Source: Bog-756 sp963812525
GTDB taxonomy: Bacteria; Actinomycetota; Acidimicrobiia; Acidimicrobiales; RAAP-2
Reading direction: 5' to 3'
Assembly (NCBI GenBank): GCA_963812525.1
Contig: CAWEVL010000010.1
Coordinates: forward strand, 372,001 to 436,000
Length of the DNA stretch: 64,000 nt
How positions within the stretch are numbered: position 1 is the stretch's first letter; every line of letters starts with the position of its first letter. The position numbers and the translations under genes are program-made. Below are positions 17,198 to 24,794 of this stretch, in pieces. The notes below the pieces were generated by a model. The model had not been told where the DNA came from and searched no databases. It saw only the letters and a list, made by a program, of their open reading frames with translations.

Positions 17198-17800
17198 ATG
17201 GCGAACCGTCCGGTGCCGCGCACCTTGACGCGAGCCCAGCAAGCCCGACGCCAACGTGTCGTCGACGCGGCAATGGCGCTGGGGCTCGACGGGGGCTACG
17301 AGGCCGTGCAGATGCGCGACGTGGCGGCCCGGGCCGATGTGGCCATGGGCACCGTCTACCGGTACTTCACCAGTAAGGACCACCTGCTGGCTGCGGCCCT
17401 CGTCCACTGGGTCGAGCAGCTCGACAACCGGCTGGCCCAGCAGCCGGCCCAGGGAGACACCGCCGGCGAACGGGTCATCGAGGCCCTCGACCGGGCGCTC
17501 CGGGCCATGGGCCGCCAACCCCAGCTGGTGGGGGCGGTGTTCACCGCGCTGGCCTCGCCCGATCCGGCGGCCGTCGAGTGCCAGCAGCAGGTCTCGGTGC
17601 TGATGGAGCGGATCATCACCCGGGCCATCGGCGAGCCCCATCCGCCCAACCTCGGCGACCGGGCCCGGATCCTCGGCCATGTCTGGTACTCGGCCCTGGT
17701 CGGCTGGGTCAACGGCTGGAGCAACATGGGACGCGTCCACGACGAGCTGGTCGTGGCCATCGGGCTCCTGCTCCCCTCGAACATCTACGCCGAGGTCTGA
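17198..17800 (+). CDS. TetR-family regulator resembling KstR
   Basis: A 200-aa TetR protein. The DNA-binding region contains QRVVDAAMALGLDGGYEAVQ, then MRDVAARADVAMGTVYRYF and TSKDHLLAAALVHWVEQLD. By memory this closely resembles KstR, the mycobacterial repressor of cholesterol catabolism, especially QMRDVA, GTVYRYF and SKDHLL. I did not find the known KstR operator form (TnnAACnnGTTnnA) in the upstream 125 bp. It could instead be the factor that recognises the CTGACG palindromes at 3840, 10041 and 12022; no sequence evidence links them apart from proximity. The ABC exporter gene follows 74 bp downstream. Confidence 0.88.
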   Translation: MANRPVPRTLTRAQQARRQRVVDAAMALGLDGGYEAVQMRDVAARADVAMGTVYRYFTSKDHLLAAALVHWVEQLDNRLAQQPAQGDTAGERVIEALDRALRAMGRQPQLVGAVFTALASPDPAAVECQQQVSVLMERIITRAIGEPHPPNLGDRARILGHVWYSALVGWVNGWSNMGRVHDELVVAIGLLLPSNIYAEV

Positions 17801-17874
17801 CCGGAGCCGACGGCCCCGGGCCGGGGCCCGGGACGGTGACCCGGCGTCGGGCGGCGGCCGGGGTACCGTCTGAC

Positions 17875-18894
17875 ATGCCGTCGGCCATCGAAGTGCACGG
17901 GCTGTCCAAGCAGTTCGGACCGCTGCGGGCCGTGGACCAGCTCACCTTCGAGGTGGCCGCCGGCCGTGTCACCGGCTTCCTCGGCCCCAACGGCTCGGGC
18001 AAGACCACCACCCTGCGGATGCTGTTGGGCCTGGTCTCCATCACCGAGGGAACGGCTACCTTCGGGGGCCGCCGCTACGTGGATCTCGACCAGCCCGTCC
18101 GACACGTGGGGGCGGTGCTCGAGGCCACCAGCTTCCACCCCTCCCGACGGGCGGAGGACCACCTGAAGATGGTGGCCGTCGGGGCCGGGATCCCGATGTC
18201 CCGGGTGGACGAGACCCTCGAGTTGGTCGGTCTGTCCGACGAGGGCCGTCGCCGGGTGGGCAAGTTCTCGCTGGGCATGCGCCAGCGGCTGCAGCTGGCC
18301 ACCGCCCTCCTCGGGGACCCGGAGATCCTGATCCTGGACGAGCCGTCCAACGGACTGGACCCGCAGGGCATCCAGTGGCTCCGTACCTTCATCCGACACC
18401 AGGCCTCCATCGGCCACGCCGTGCTGGTCTCCTCCCATCTGCTCTCCGAGATGGAGGAGACCGTCGACGACGTGGTCATCGTGTCCCACGGGCGTCTGGT
18501 CCTCCAGACCACCCTGGCCGAGCTGGCCCAGCAGGCCGGCACCAGCACCGGCCTGCGCGTCCGCACCCCCGAGGTGGCCCGGCTCCGGGCCGTCCTCGAC
18601 GCCGTCCCGGTGTACTACCGCCAGACCGCGGACGACAGCCTGACCATCGACGGCGCCACCCCGGAGTGGTTCGGCCCGCTGGCCGCCCAGCACCAGATCG
18701 TCCTCTACGAACTCGTCCACGACCGGGGCAGTCTCGAGGAGGTCTTCCTCAGCCTGACCCACGGCTTCGACACCGTCGACCCCGGCCTCATGGGGGCCCG
18801 GGCCGGACTCCAGGACGCACCGGGCGGACCGGGCGGACCGGGAACACCGGGTGGACCGGGCGGACCGGGCGCCCTGCCCGCCGGGCCGGCATGA
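17875..18894 (+). CDS. ABC transporter ATP-binding protein with Gly/Pro-rich tail
   Basis: A 339-aa ABC ATPase that should power the permease encoded next. Walker A is GPNGSGKTT (about residue 37), the signature FSLGMRQRLQLA (about 127), Walker B ILILDEPSNGLDP (about 148) and the switch His in SSHLL. The C-terminal extension of DrrA-like exporters is present and ends in FLSLTHG. After that comes a collagen-like tail of GGPGGPGTPGGPGGPG repeats, which is unusual for the family. The ATG at 17875 is preceded by no strong ribosome-binding site. It overlaps the permease gene as ATGA. Likely role: export of a drug, lipid or peptide, or self-resistance; substrate unknown. Confidence 0.9.
   Translation: MPSAIEVHGLSKQFGPLRAVDQLTFEVAAGRVTGFLGPNGSGKTTTLRMLLGLVSITEGTATFGGRRYVDLDQPVRHVGAVLEATSFHPSRRAEDHLKMVAVGAGIPMSRVDETLELVGLSDEGRRRVGKFSLGMRQRLQLATALLGDPEILILDEPSNGLDPQGIQWLRTFIRHQASIGHAVLVSSHLLSEMEETVDDVVIVSHGRLVLQTTLAELAQQAGTSTGLRVRTPEVARLRAVLDAVPVYYRQTADDSLTIDGATPEWFGPLAAQHQIVLYELVHDRGSLEEVFLSLTHGFDTVDPGLMGARAGLQDAPGGPGGPGTPGGPGGPGALPAGPA
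18820..18872. repeat. 9-bp GGGCGGACC tandem repeat encoding the collagen-like tail
   Basis: About five to six imperfect copies of GGGCGGACC/GGGTGGACC encode Gly-Gly-Pro units at the C-terminus of the ABC ATPase. Slippage could change tail length without changing frame. Confidence 0.7.
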
Positions 18895-19679
18895 TCGCCG
18901 TCGTCCGCTCGGAGTGGCTGAAACTGCGCACCACCGCGGTGCCGTGGGTGCTGGCCGCCATCGCCGCCGTCATCACCGGGCTGTCCATCCTCCTGATCTT
19001 CGTCAACGGGGGCGACGGGGGCGGGGGCCGGCAGGTCCTCTCCACGGGCACCTCCATCCCCCACACCACCCAGCAGCTCCGCAACCTGGTGGGTGCCGGG
19101 CTCGGCAGCTACGTCTTCGCCCTCCTGCTCGGCACCCTGATGGTCACCAGCGAGTTCCGGCACAAGACGGTCACCACGTCGTTCCTGGTCACCCCCCACC
19201 GGAGCCGCTTCGTGGCCGGCAAGCTGATCACGGCGGCCGTCCTCGGCGCCGTGCTGGCCGTGGTCCTCCTGTTCCTCACCGCCGTCGGGGGCGGCATCGC
19301 CCTGTCGGCCCAGGGAGGTTCGTTCTCCGACATGGTCCGCCAGATCCCGGCGGTGGCCCCCGGGATGATCCTGGTCTTCGCCCTCTTCGCCATCCTCGGC
19401 GTGGGGGTCGGCTCGGTCCTGACCAACCAGGTGGCCGCCATCATCGTGTGCCTGGGTTGGTTCCTGATCGTCGAGCAGATCATCGTCCAGCTGTGGCACG
19501 GCACCAACCGGTGGGTCCCCACCGGCGCGGCCACCGCCGCCGCCAACATCACGCGGGAACGGGGCGACGCCGACTTCGGGCTCTTCAATTGGTGGCAGGG
19601 GGCCCTGCTGATGCTGGCCTACGGTCTCGTCTTCGCCCTGCTCGGCTCCCTGATCCTGGCCCGCCGCGACATCACCTGA
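18891..19679 (+). CDS. ABC-2 type transporter permease
   Basis: A 262-aa polytopic membrane protein with about six hydrophobic segments: AVPWVLAAIAAVITGLSILL, YVFALLLGTLMV, AAVLGAVLAVVLLFLTAVGG, MILVFALFAILGVGVGSVL, VAAIIVCLGWFLIVEQIIV, and a last one ending in LGSLILARRDIT. The MVTSEFRHKTVTTSFLVTP stretch between helices is characteristic of ABC-2 permeases. It begins with the ATG inside the ATGA overlap with the ATPase gene, so subunit production is probably coupled. Two ATPase plus two permease subunits would form the exporter in the cytoplasmic membrane. Confidence 0.9.
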   Translation: MIAVVRSEWLKLRTTAVPWVLAAIAAVITGLSILLIFVNGGDGGGGRQVLSTGTSIPHTTQQLRNLVGAGLGSYVFALLLGTLMVTSEFRHKTVTTSFLVTPHRSRFVAGKLITAAVLGAVLAVVLLFLTAVGGGIALSAQGGSFSDMVRQIPAVAPGMILVFALFAILGVGVGSVLTNQVAAIIVCLGWFLIVEQIIVQLWHGTNRWVPTGAATAAANITRERGDADFGLFNWWQGALLMLAYGLVFALLGSLILARRDIT

Positions 19680-19913
19680 GCCGACCCGCACCAGGCACCC
19701 GACCAGCCGGCCCGTGGCCGCCGGCGGGGACGTCACCGTCTGACCGGCGGGAAGGGCACTGCCGACGCCGGCGAACCCGCTTCGACCGGGGGGTTCCACC
19801 TATTGCCCGGCTGCACCCCATGGTCTAGACATGCCCGTGACCAGGATCGACCCGGTAGACCGGCGCACCCGGGGAGAGGACGGGCGACACGGACCGATCG
19901 GAAGGGGGCGTTG

Positions 19914-21617
19914 ATGGACCGTAAGTGGTGGACACTGGTCGCCGTCTGCACCGGCACGTTCATGCTCCTCCTGGACATCTCGGTGGTCAACGTGGCCCTG
20001 CCGGACATCCAGAAGTCCCTGCATACCTCGTTCGCCGACCTGCAGTGGGTGGTCGATGCCTACGCGCTCACGCTGGCCGCGTTCCTCCTCACCGCCGGGG
20101 TGGTCGGTGACATGTTCGGCCGGCGACGGGTCTACGCCACCGGCGTCGTCGTCTTCACAGTGTCGTCCCTGGTCTGTGGTCTGTCCACCACTCCGCTGAT
20201 GCTCAACGTGTCGCGCGGCGTCCAAGGGGTAGGGGCCGCCATCATGTTCGCCACGTCGCTGGCCCTGATCGCCCAGGCCTTCGCCGGACGGGAACGGGGG
20301 ACGGCCTTCGGCATCTACGGGGCGGTGCTCGGGGGTGCGGTAGCCGTCGGACCGCTCGTGGGTGGGGCCATTACCAGCGGCATCGGATGGCGGTGGATCT
20401 TCTTCCTCAACCTACCCCTCGGCATGTTCTCCATCGCTGTCTGCCTGGCCAAGGTCCAGGATTCCCGGGACCCCAGAGTCCGCCGCATCGACTGGCTCGG
20501 GTTCATCACCTTCTCGGCATCGCTGTTCATGCTGACCTACGCCCTGGTACAGGGGAACGCCAAGGGATGGCACAGCCGGACCATCGTGGGACTTCTCCTG
20601 GGGGCCGCCGTGCTGATGGGGCTGTTCCTCCTGGCCGAGTTCATCCAGAGGGACCCCATGCTCGACCTGGCCCTGTTCAGGCGACCGGCCATGGTGGGCG
20701 TCTCGCTGGCCTCGTTCTGCCTGGCCGCGTCGATCTTCGCCATGTTCCTCTATCTCTCCCTCTACTTCCAGGAGGTGCTGGGCTACAGCCCCCTCGCCAC
20801 CGGCATCCGCTTCCTGCCCGTGACCATGCTGGCGTTCCTGGTGGCCCCGGTGGCCGGCAAGCTGAGTGTGCGGGTCCAGTCGAGGTACTTGCTCGGCCTG
20901 GGTCTCTTCCTGGTGGCCCTGGGCTGCCAGCTGATGACCCATATCAGGGCCGACTCCTCCTGGACCGTGCTCCTGCCCGGCTTCGTGGCCGCCGGCATCG
21001 GGGTGGGCATCGTCAACCCCGTGCTGGCATCGGCCTCCGTGTCGGTGGTGCCCACCGAGCGCAGCGGGATGGCCACCGGGTCCTCGACCACCTTCCGCCA
21101 GGTCGGCTTCGCCACCGGCATCGCCGGGCTGGGGGCGGTGTTCCTGAACGAGATCCGCCCCAACACCGTGTCCGCCCTCATGTCCACGTCAGACGGCCAG
21201 GCGTTCCTCCTCCACGGGAGCGCCCGGCTCGACACCGCCATCGACGGCGGCGGGATCCGCCAGGCCGCGGCCGCCATCCCCACCGCCCCGGTCCGGGACG
21301 CCCTGGTCGAGGCCTACAAGGTCGGATTCACCGCCACCTTCGACCACCTGATGGCCATCGCCACGGCGGTGGCCTTCGTCGGCGCGGTGGGCTCGCTGGT
21401 CTTCGTGCGGCAGCGGGACTTCGTCCCCAGCGTGTCGCCGGACGACCTTCCACCGGTGGCTGTGGCGCCGGCCCCGGCGGCGGTGCGCCGGCCGAGGCAC
21501 GCCCACTCAAAGCGCCGCCGCCGACGTCGGGCGCGGGGAGTCGAGACCCGAGGAGCGTTGCGGTCGCCCTCGGGTCGGTCGGGGCCTCCGACCGGGGCAT
21601 CAGCCGACGCGGCCTGA
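19914..21617 (+). CDS. MFS transporter, DHA2 (EmrB/QacA) 14-helix family
   Basis: A 567-aa drug/proton antiporter-like protein. The first helix carries the DHA2 motif LLLDISVVNVALPDIQKSL, followed by the WVVDAYALTLAAFLLTAG helix, GDMFGRRRVYATG (motif A) and GAVLGGAVAVGPLVGGAI (motif C). About 14 hydrophobic segments are visible, as expected for this subfamily. The C-terminus is an Arg-rich cytoplasmic tail. ATG 19914 is preceded by a strong GGAAGGGGG. Likely exports hydrophobic toxic compounds or metabolites; the substrate cannot be predicted. It is separated from the ABC operon by 234 bp, so probably has its own promoter. Confidence 0.92.
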   Translation: MDRKWWTLVAVCTGTFMLLLDISVVNVALPDIQKSLHTSFADLQWVVDAYALTLAAFLLTAGVVGDMFGRRRVYATGVVVFTVSSLVCGLSTTPLMLNVSRGVQGVGAAIMFATSLALIAQAFAGRERGTAFGIYGAVLGGAVAVGPLVGGAITSGIGWRWIFFLNLPLGMFSIAVCLAKVQDSRDPRVRRIDWLGFITFSASLFMLTYALVQGNAKGWHSRTIVGLLLGAAVLMGLFLLAEFIQRDPMLDLALFRRPAMVGVSLASFCLAASIFAMFLYLSLYFQEVLGYSPLATGIRFLPVTMLAFLVAPVAGKLSVRVQSRYLLGLGLFLVALGCQLMTHIRADSSWTVLLPGFVAAGIGVGIVNPVLASASVSVVPTERSGMATGSSTTFRQVGFATGIAGLGAVFLNEIRPNTVSALMSTSDGQAFLLHGSARLDTAIDGGGIRQAAAAIPTAPVRDALVEAYKVGFTATFDHLMAIATAVAFVGAVGSLVFVRQRDFVPSVSPDDLPPVAVAPAPAAVRRPRHAHSKRRRRRRARGVETRGALRSPSGRSGPPTGASADAA

Positions 21618-21626
21618 GGCGGGCCG

Positions 21627-21872
21627 GTGCCCGTCGAACGCGCCCCCGAGCCCCCTGCCGGTCGACCGCTGACCGAGCCGCACCCGTCACGGCTGGCCCC
21701 CGGCCATCCCGACCGGGACCTCATCCTGGCCGCCCACGACGCGGCCATGGCCCGGGGCGAGCCCGGCTACCTCGACCCTCGCTCCGGGCTGTTCGTCCTC
21801 ACCGCGTCGTACCTGCTGGAGCGGTCGACGTGCTGTCAGACCGGGTGCCGACACTGTCCCTACCTGGAGTGA
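21627..21872 (+). CDS. DUF5522-family small cysteine-rich protein
   Basis: An 81-aa protein matching the short conserved DUF5522 pattern: HPDRDLILAAHDAAMARGEP, then GYLDPRSGLFVLTASYLLERSTC and CQTGCRHCPY at the end. Four Cys and one His in the last 13 residues could bind a metal, which is inference; function is unknown. It starts at a GTG 9 bp after the MFS stop codon and is probably co-transcribed with it. Homologues are widespread in bacteria and usually this small, so it is a real gene despite its size. Confidence 0.8.
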   Translation: MPVERAPEPPAGRPLTEPHPSRLAPGHPDRDLILAAHDAAMARGEPGYLDPRSGLFVLTASYLLERSTCCQTGCRHCPYLE

Positions 21873-21973
21873 GCGACCGGGCGCACCGGCCGTCGCCCGG
21901 CGCCTAGGGTTCCCCCGGGGCACCGGCACCGCCGTCCGCCGGCACCCGCCGCCCGCCACCGGAGGAGACGGAC

Positions 21974-22945
21974 ATGCAGACCAGGCTCACCGAGATCCTC
22001 GGCATCGAACACCCGGTCATGTTGGCCGGCATGGGGGGCGTCTCCTACGCCCCCCTGGTCACCGCGGTCTCCGAGGCCGGGGGGTTCGGGTGCCTCGGCG
22101 CCTCGACCATGAGCAACCAGCAGATGGTGGACCAGATCGCCCGGGTGCGCGCCGCCACCGACCAGCCGTTTGGCGTCGACCTGCTCACCGCCATGCCGGG
22201 AGACCTGGTGGGCCAGGTCGAGCAGATCATCGCCGGGGGCGCCTCGGCGTTCGTGGCCGGGCTCGGGGTTCCCGCCGAGGTGGTGGACCTGTGTCATCGG
22301 AGCGACGTCCTGGTGGTCAACATGTGCGGCAAGGTGGACCACGCCCGGCGGGCCCGGGACGCCGGGTGCGACATCGTGGTGGCCCAGGGCACGGAGGCCG
22401 GCGGCCATACCGGCCAGGTCGCCACCCTGCCCCTCGTGCCCCAGATCGTCGATGCCGTCGGGGCGGACATCCCGGTGGTGGCGGCGGGTGGGATCTTCGA
22501 CGGGCGAGGATTGGCCGCGGCACTGGCCCTGGGCGCAGACGGCGTCTGGGTCGGCACCCGGTTCATCGCCACGCCCGAGGCCCGGGCGGTGGCCGGCTAC
22601 AAGGACGCCCTCATCCGGACCAAGGAGGACGGCACCACCATCAGTCGGGCCTTCTCGGGGAAGACCATGCGGGTGGTGCGCAACGAGTTCACCCGGTTCT
22701 ACGACGAGCACCCGGCCGAGCTCAGCCCGTTCCCCGCCCAGCTGGGCACGTCCATCGAGGAGGGCGCCTTCCATCTGGGAGGCGACGAGGACACCCCGGG
22801 CATCGACCCCGAGCGGGAGTGCTACCCCACCGGGCAGGGGGTGGGGGCCATCCAGACGCTGATGCCGGCGGCCAGCATCGTCGCCCAGATGGTGCAGCAG
22901 GCCGAGCACGTGCTGCGCCAACTGGGCGAGCCCGGAGGCGGCTGA
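21974..22945 (+). CDS. Nitronate monooxygenase family flavoprotein (2-nitropropane dioxygenase-like)
   Basis: A 323-aa FMN TIM-barrel protein. Seen: LGIEHPVMLAGMGGVSYAPL at the N-terminus, QGTEAGGHTGQVATLPLVPQ (FMN/catalytic His loop, about residue 140), VVAAGGIFDGRGLAAALALGADGVWVGT and FIATPEA. Family members oxidise nitronates; related proteins act as enoyl reductases or unknown oxidoreductases, so true nitronate activity is not certain. A GGAGGAGACGG ribosome-binding site precedes the ATG. It stands alone, about 100 bp after DUF5522, and converges with the GH1 gene. Confidence 0.88.
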   Translation: MQTRLTEILGIEHPVMLAGMGGVSYAPLVTAVSEAGGFGCLGASTMSNQQMVDQIARVRAATDQPFGVDLLTAMPGDLVGQVEQIIAGGASAFVAGLGVPAEVVDLCHRSDVLVVNMCGKVDHARRARDAGCDIVVAQGTEAGGHTGQVATLPLVPQIVDAVGADIPVVAAGGIFDGRGLAAALALGADGVWVGTRFIATPEARAVAGYKDALIRTKEDGTTISRAFSGKTMRVVRNEFTRFYDEHPAELSPFPAQLGTSIEEGAFHLGGDEDTPGIDPERECYPTGQGVGAIQTLMPAASIVAQMVQQAEHVLRQLGEPGGG

Positions 22946-22969
22946 CCGGAGCGGACGGGCCGCGCCGGT

Positions 22970-24517
22970 TCAGCCGCTCGACAGGACGCGGCGATCGCCG
23001 GCCCGCAGGCCGGCGATGAGGCGGCGGTAGGCCCCGGCCGAGTCGTCCCCCAGCGCGTCGGTGTCCAGCCAGCGCGTCCCGTGCTCGCCCCGGCGGCGGT
23101 CGATCCCGTAGAGGCCGAAGCGGGGCTGGTAGGACCCCCACTCGTAGTTGTCGACCAACGACCAGTGCCAGTAGCCGGTCACCGGGACCCCGCGGTCGAC
23201 CGCGGCCATGACCGCCGACAGGTGCTCCCGGAGGTAGCGCGGTCGGTCCCACCCGTCGAGCCGGTCCAGCGGCCGGCCCTCGAGCACCCGGTTGCACAGC
23301 CCGTTCTCGACCACCCACAGCGGGAGGCCCGGGGCCAGGTCGCGCTGGGCCTCCAGCCACCCGGTCAGGGCGGCGGGATCGGGGACGTCGTCCCACAGCT
23401 CCCGGGTGGGCAGGGGATTGCGCCCGCCGGCGGTCCGGTGGCCGGGCACACGGAAGTGCCGGGACACCGTGGGGTCGTACCAGTCGAGACCCAGGACGTC
23501 GAGGGTGCGCTCGTGAGGGCTGTCATAGACCGCATCGACGGCCCGGCGCGGCACCGGCAGGCGACGGTGCACCCGGCCGATCCGCTCGGCCGCCCCCACG
23601 CCACGAGCGGGGCGGGGACGCCCGTAGGGCGCAGTGGCAGCACCCAGCCGCCGGACCACCCGCTCGAGCATTCCCGAGGGAGGGACCAGGGCGTCGTGCT
23701 CCCGGGCCCGATCGGCCAGCCAGACGTCCACCTGGCCCCGGTCGACCCCGGCGCTCCGGGCCAGGAGCACGTCGGTGAGCAGGCGATCGTAGGCGTAGGC
23801 GCTCATGCAGCTGTTGTTGGTGGTCACCACGGCGTCGGGGCGCGCCCGGTGGATGGCCTCGTAGCCCCGCACGTGGGCGGTCAGCAGATGGTCGGTGGCG
23901 ATGGCCGCGTCCTCGAAGGCCAGGGACCGCCCCGGCGGAAACATGCCGAGGAGCCACGAGCCGATGGCCAAGACGTTGATCTCATTGACGGTGACCCACC
24001 AACGGACCCAGGGCGCCAGTGCCTCGACGGCCACCTCGACCCAGCCCCGGTACCGTTCGGGGGCGTCGGGCCGCAGCCAGAGGTCCTCGCCCAGCCAGGC
24101 CGGGTGGGTGAAGTGGTGGAGCGTCACCAGCGGCTCCAACCCGCGGTCGAGGCATCCCCTCACGACGGCCACGTACGAGGCCAGGGCGGCGGCGTCGACC
24201 CTGCCGTCGTCAGGACAGACCCGGGCCCACTCGACGCCCAGGCGGAAGCTGCTGCACCCGAGGGCGGCGGCCCGGTCGAGCGACTCCTCGGGACGCTCCC
24301 AGAAGCCCACGGCGTCGCCCGAGGGCTCCACCCTGCCGACCTGCTCCCAGGCCAGCCAGTTGTTGGCCGGCTGGCCGGGCCCGTTGAAGCCCCCCTCGAC
24401 CTGGTACCCGGCGGTGGCCACCCCGAAGACGAAGCCGTCGGGCAGGCCCGATCCGGCCGCCTCCCCGCTCGAGTCCCCGGTCGCCTCTGGCTGTACGTTG
24501 GAGGACAACGTCCCCAC
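22970..24517 (-). CDS. Glycoside hydrolase family 1 beta-glycosidase
   Basis: A 515-aa TIM-barrel glycosidase. The family's hallmark blocks are visible: FVFGVATAGYQVEG near the N-terminus, TLHHFTHPAWL, VTVNEIN with the acid/base Glu (usual form NEP), the nucleophile in WVVENGLCN (usual TENG), and YWHWSLVDNYEW. It should hydrolyse beta-linked glucosides or galactosides with retention. The NEIN variant departs from the usual NEP, and VVENG from ITENG, which may mean altered specificity. The GTG at 24517 has a strong GGAGGGGAGAGG upstream. No signal peptide is evident, so it is probably cytoplasmic. It converges with the nitronate monooxygenase gene and is divergent from the thiolase-like gene. 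Confidence 0.88.
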   Translation of the reverse strand: MGTLSSNVQPEATGDSSGEAAGSGLPDGFVFGVATAGYQVEGGFNGPGQPANNWLAWEQVGRVEPSGDAVGFWERPEESLDRAAALGCSSFRLGVEWARVCPDDGRVDAAALASYVAVVRGCLDRGLEPLVTLHHFTHPAWLGEDLWLRPDAPERYRGWVEVAVEALAPWVRWWVTVNEINVLAIGSWLLGMFPPGRSLAFEDAAIATDHLLTAHVRGYEAIHRARPDAVVTTNNSCMSAYAYDRLLTDVLLARSAGVDRGQVDVWLADRAREHDALVPPSGMLERVVRRLGAATAPYGRPRPARGVGAAERIGRVHRRLPVPRRAVDAVYDSPHERTLDVLGLDWYDPTVSRHFRVPGHRTAGGRNPLPTRELWDDVPDPAALTGWLEAQRDLAPGLPLWVVENGLCNRVLEGRPLDRLDGWDRPRYLREHLSAVMAAVDRGVPVTGYWHWSLVDNYEWGSYQPRFGLYGIDRRRGEHGTRWLDTDALGDDSAGAYRRLIAGLRAGDRRVLSSG

Positions 24518-24599
24518 CTCTCCCCTCCGCTGGTGCCGTCGGTCGGTCGCCGGTCGCCGGTCTGGGCCCTGGCGGCCGGGTGGTCGCCGTCGACTCGGA

Positions 24600-24638
24600 C
24601 CGGTTTACCGGTTTACCGGTTTACCGGTCACCGGTGTC
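24600..24638. repeat. Tandem CCGGTTTA repeat in the GH1/thiolase divergent region
   Basis: Three exact 8-bp copies of CCGGTTTA (24600-24623) are followed by diverged CCGGTCAC and CCGGTGTC units. It lies in the 277-bp intergenic region between the divergent GH1 and thiolase-like genes. It might bind a regulator on one helix face at near-helical spacing or be a slippage array. Downstream, 24722-24751 holds a second short repeat (CGACCCCACGGCCAG twice). Confidence 0.7.
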
Positions 24639-24794
24639 GGATGGCGATGGTAGCTTGCGGCCCGAGTCGCCCCGTGTCCCTGACCACCCTCCGATGAACG
24701 GTCCTCCTCCCATGGCCAGCCGACCCCACGGCCAGTCGACCCCACGGCCAGCCCGACCCGGTGACCGGCCCGACCCCTTGGCCGGCCGCATCCG

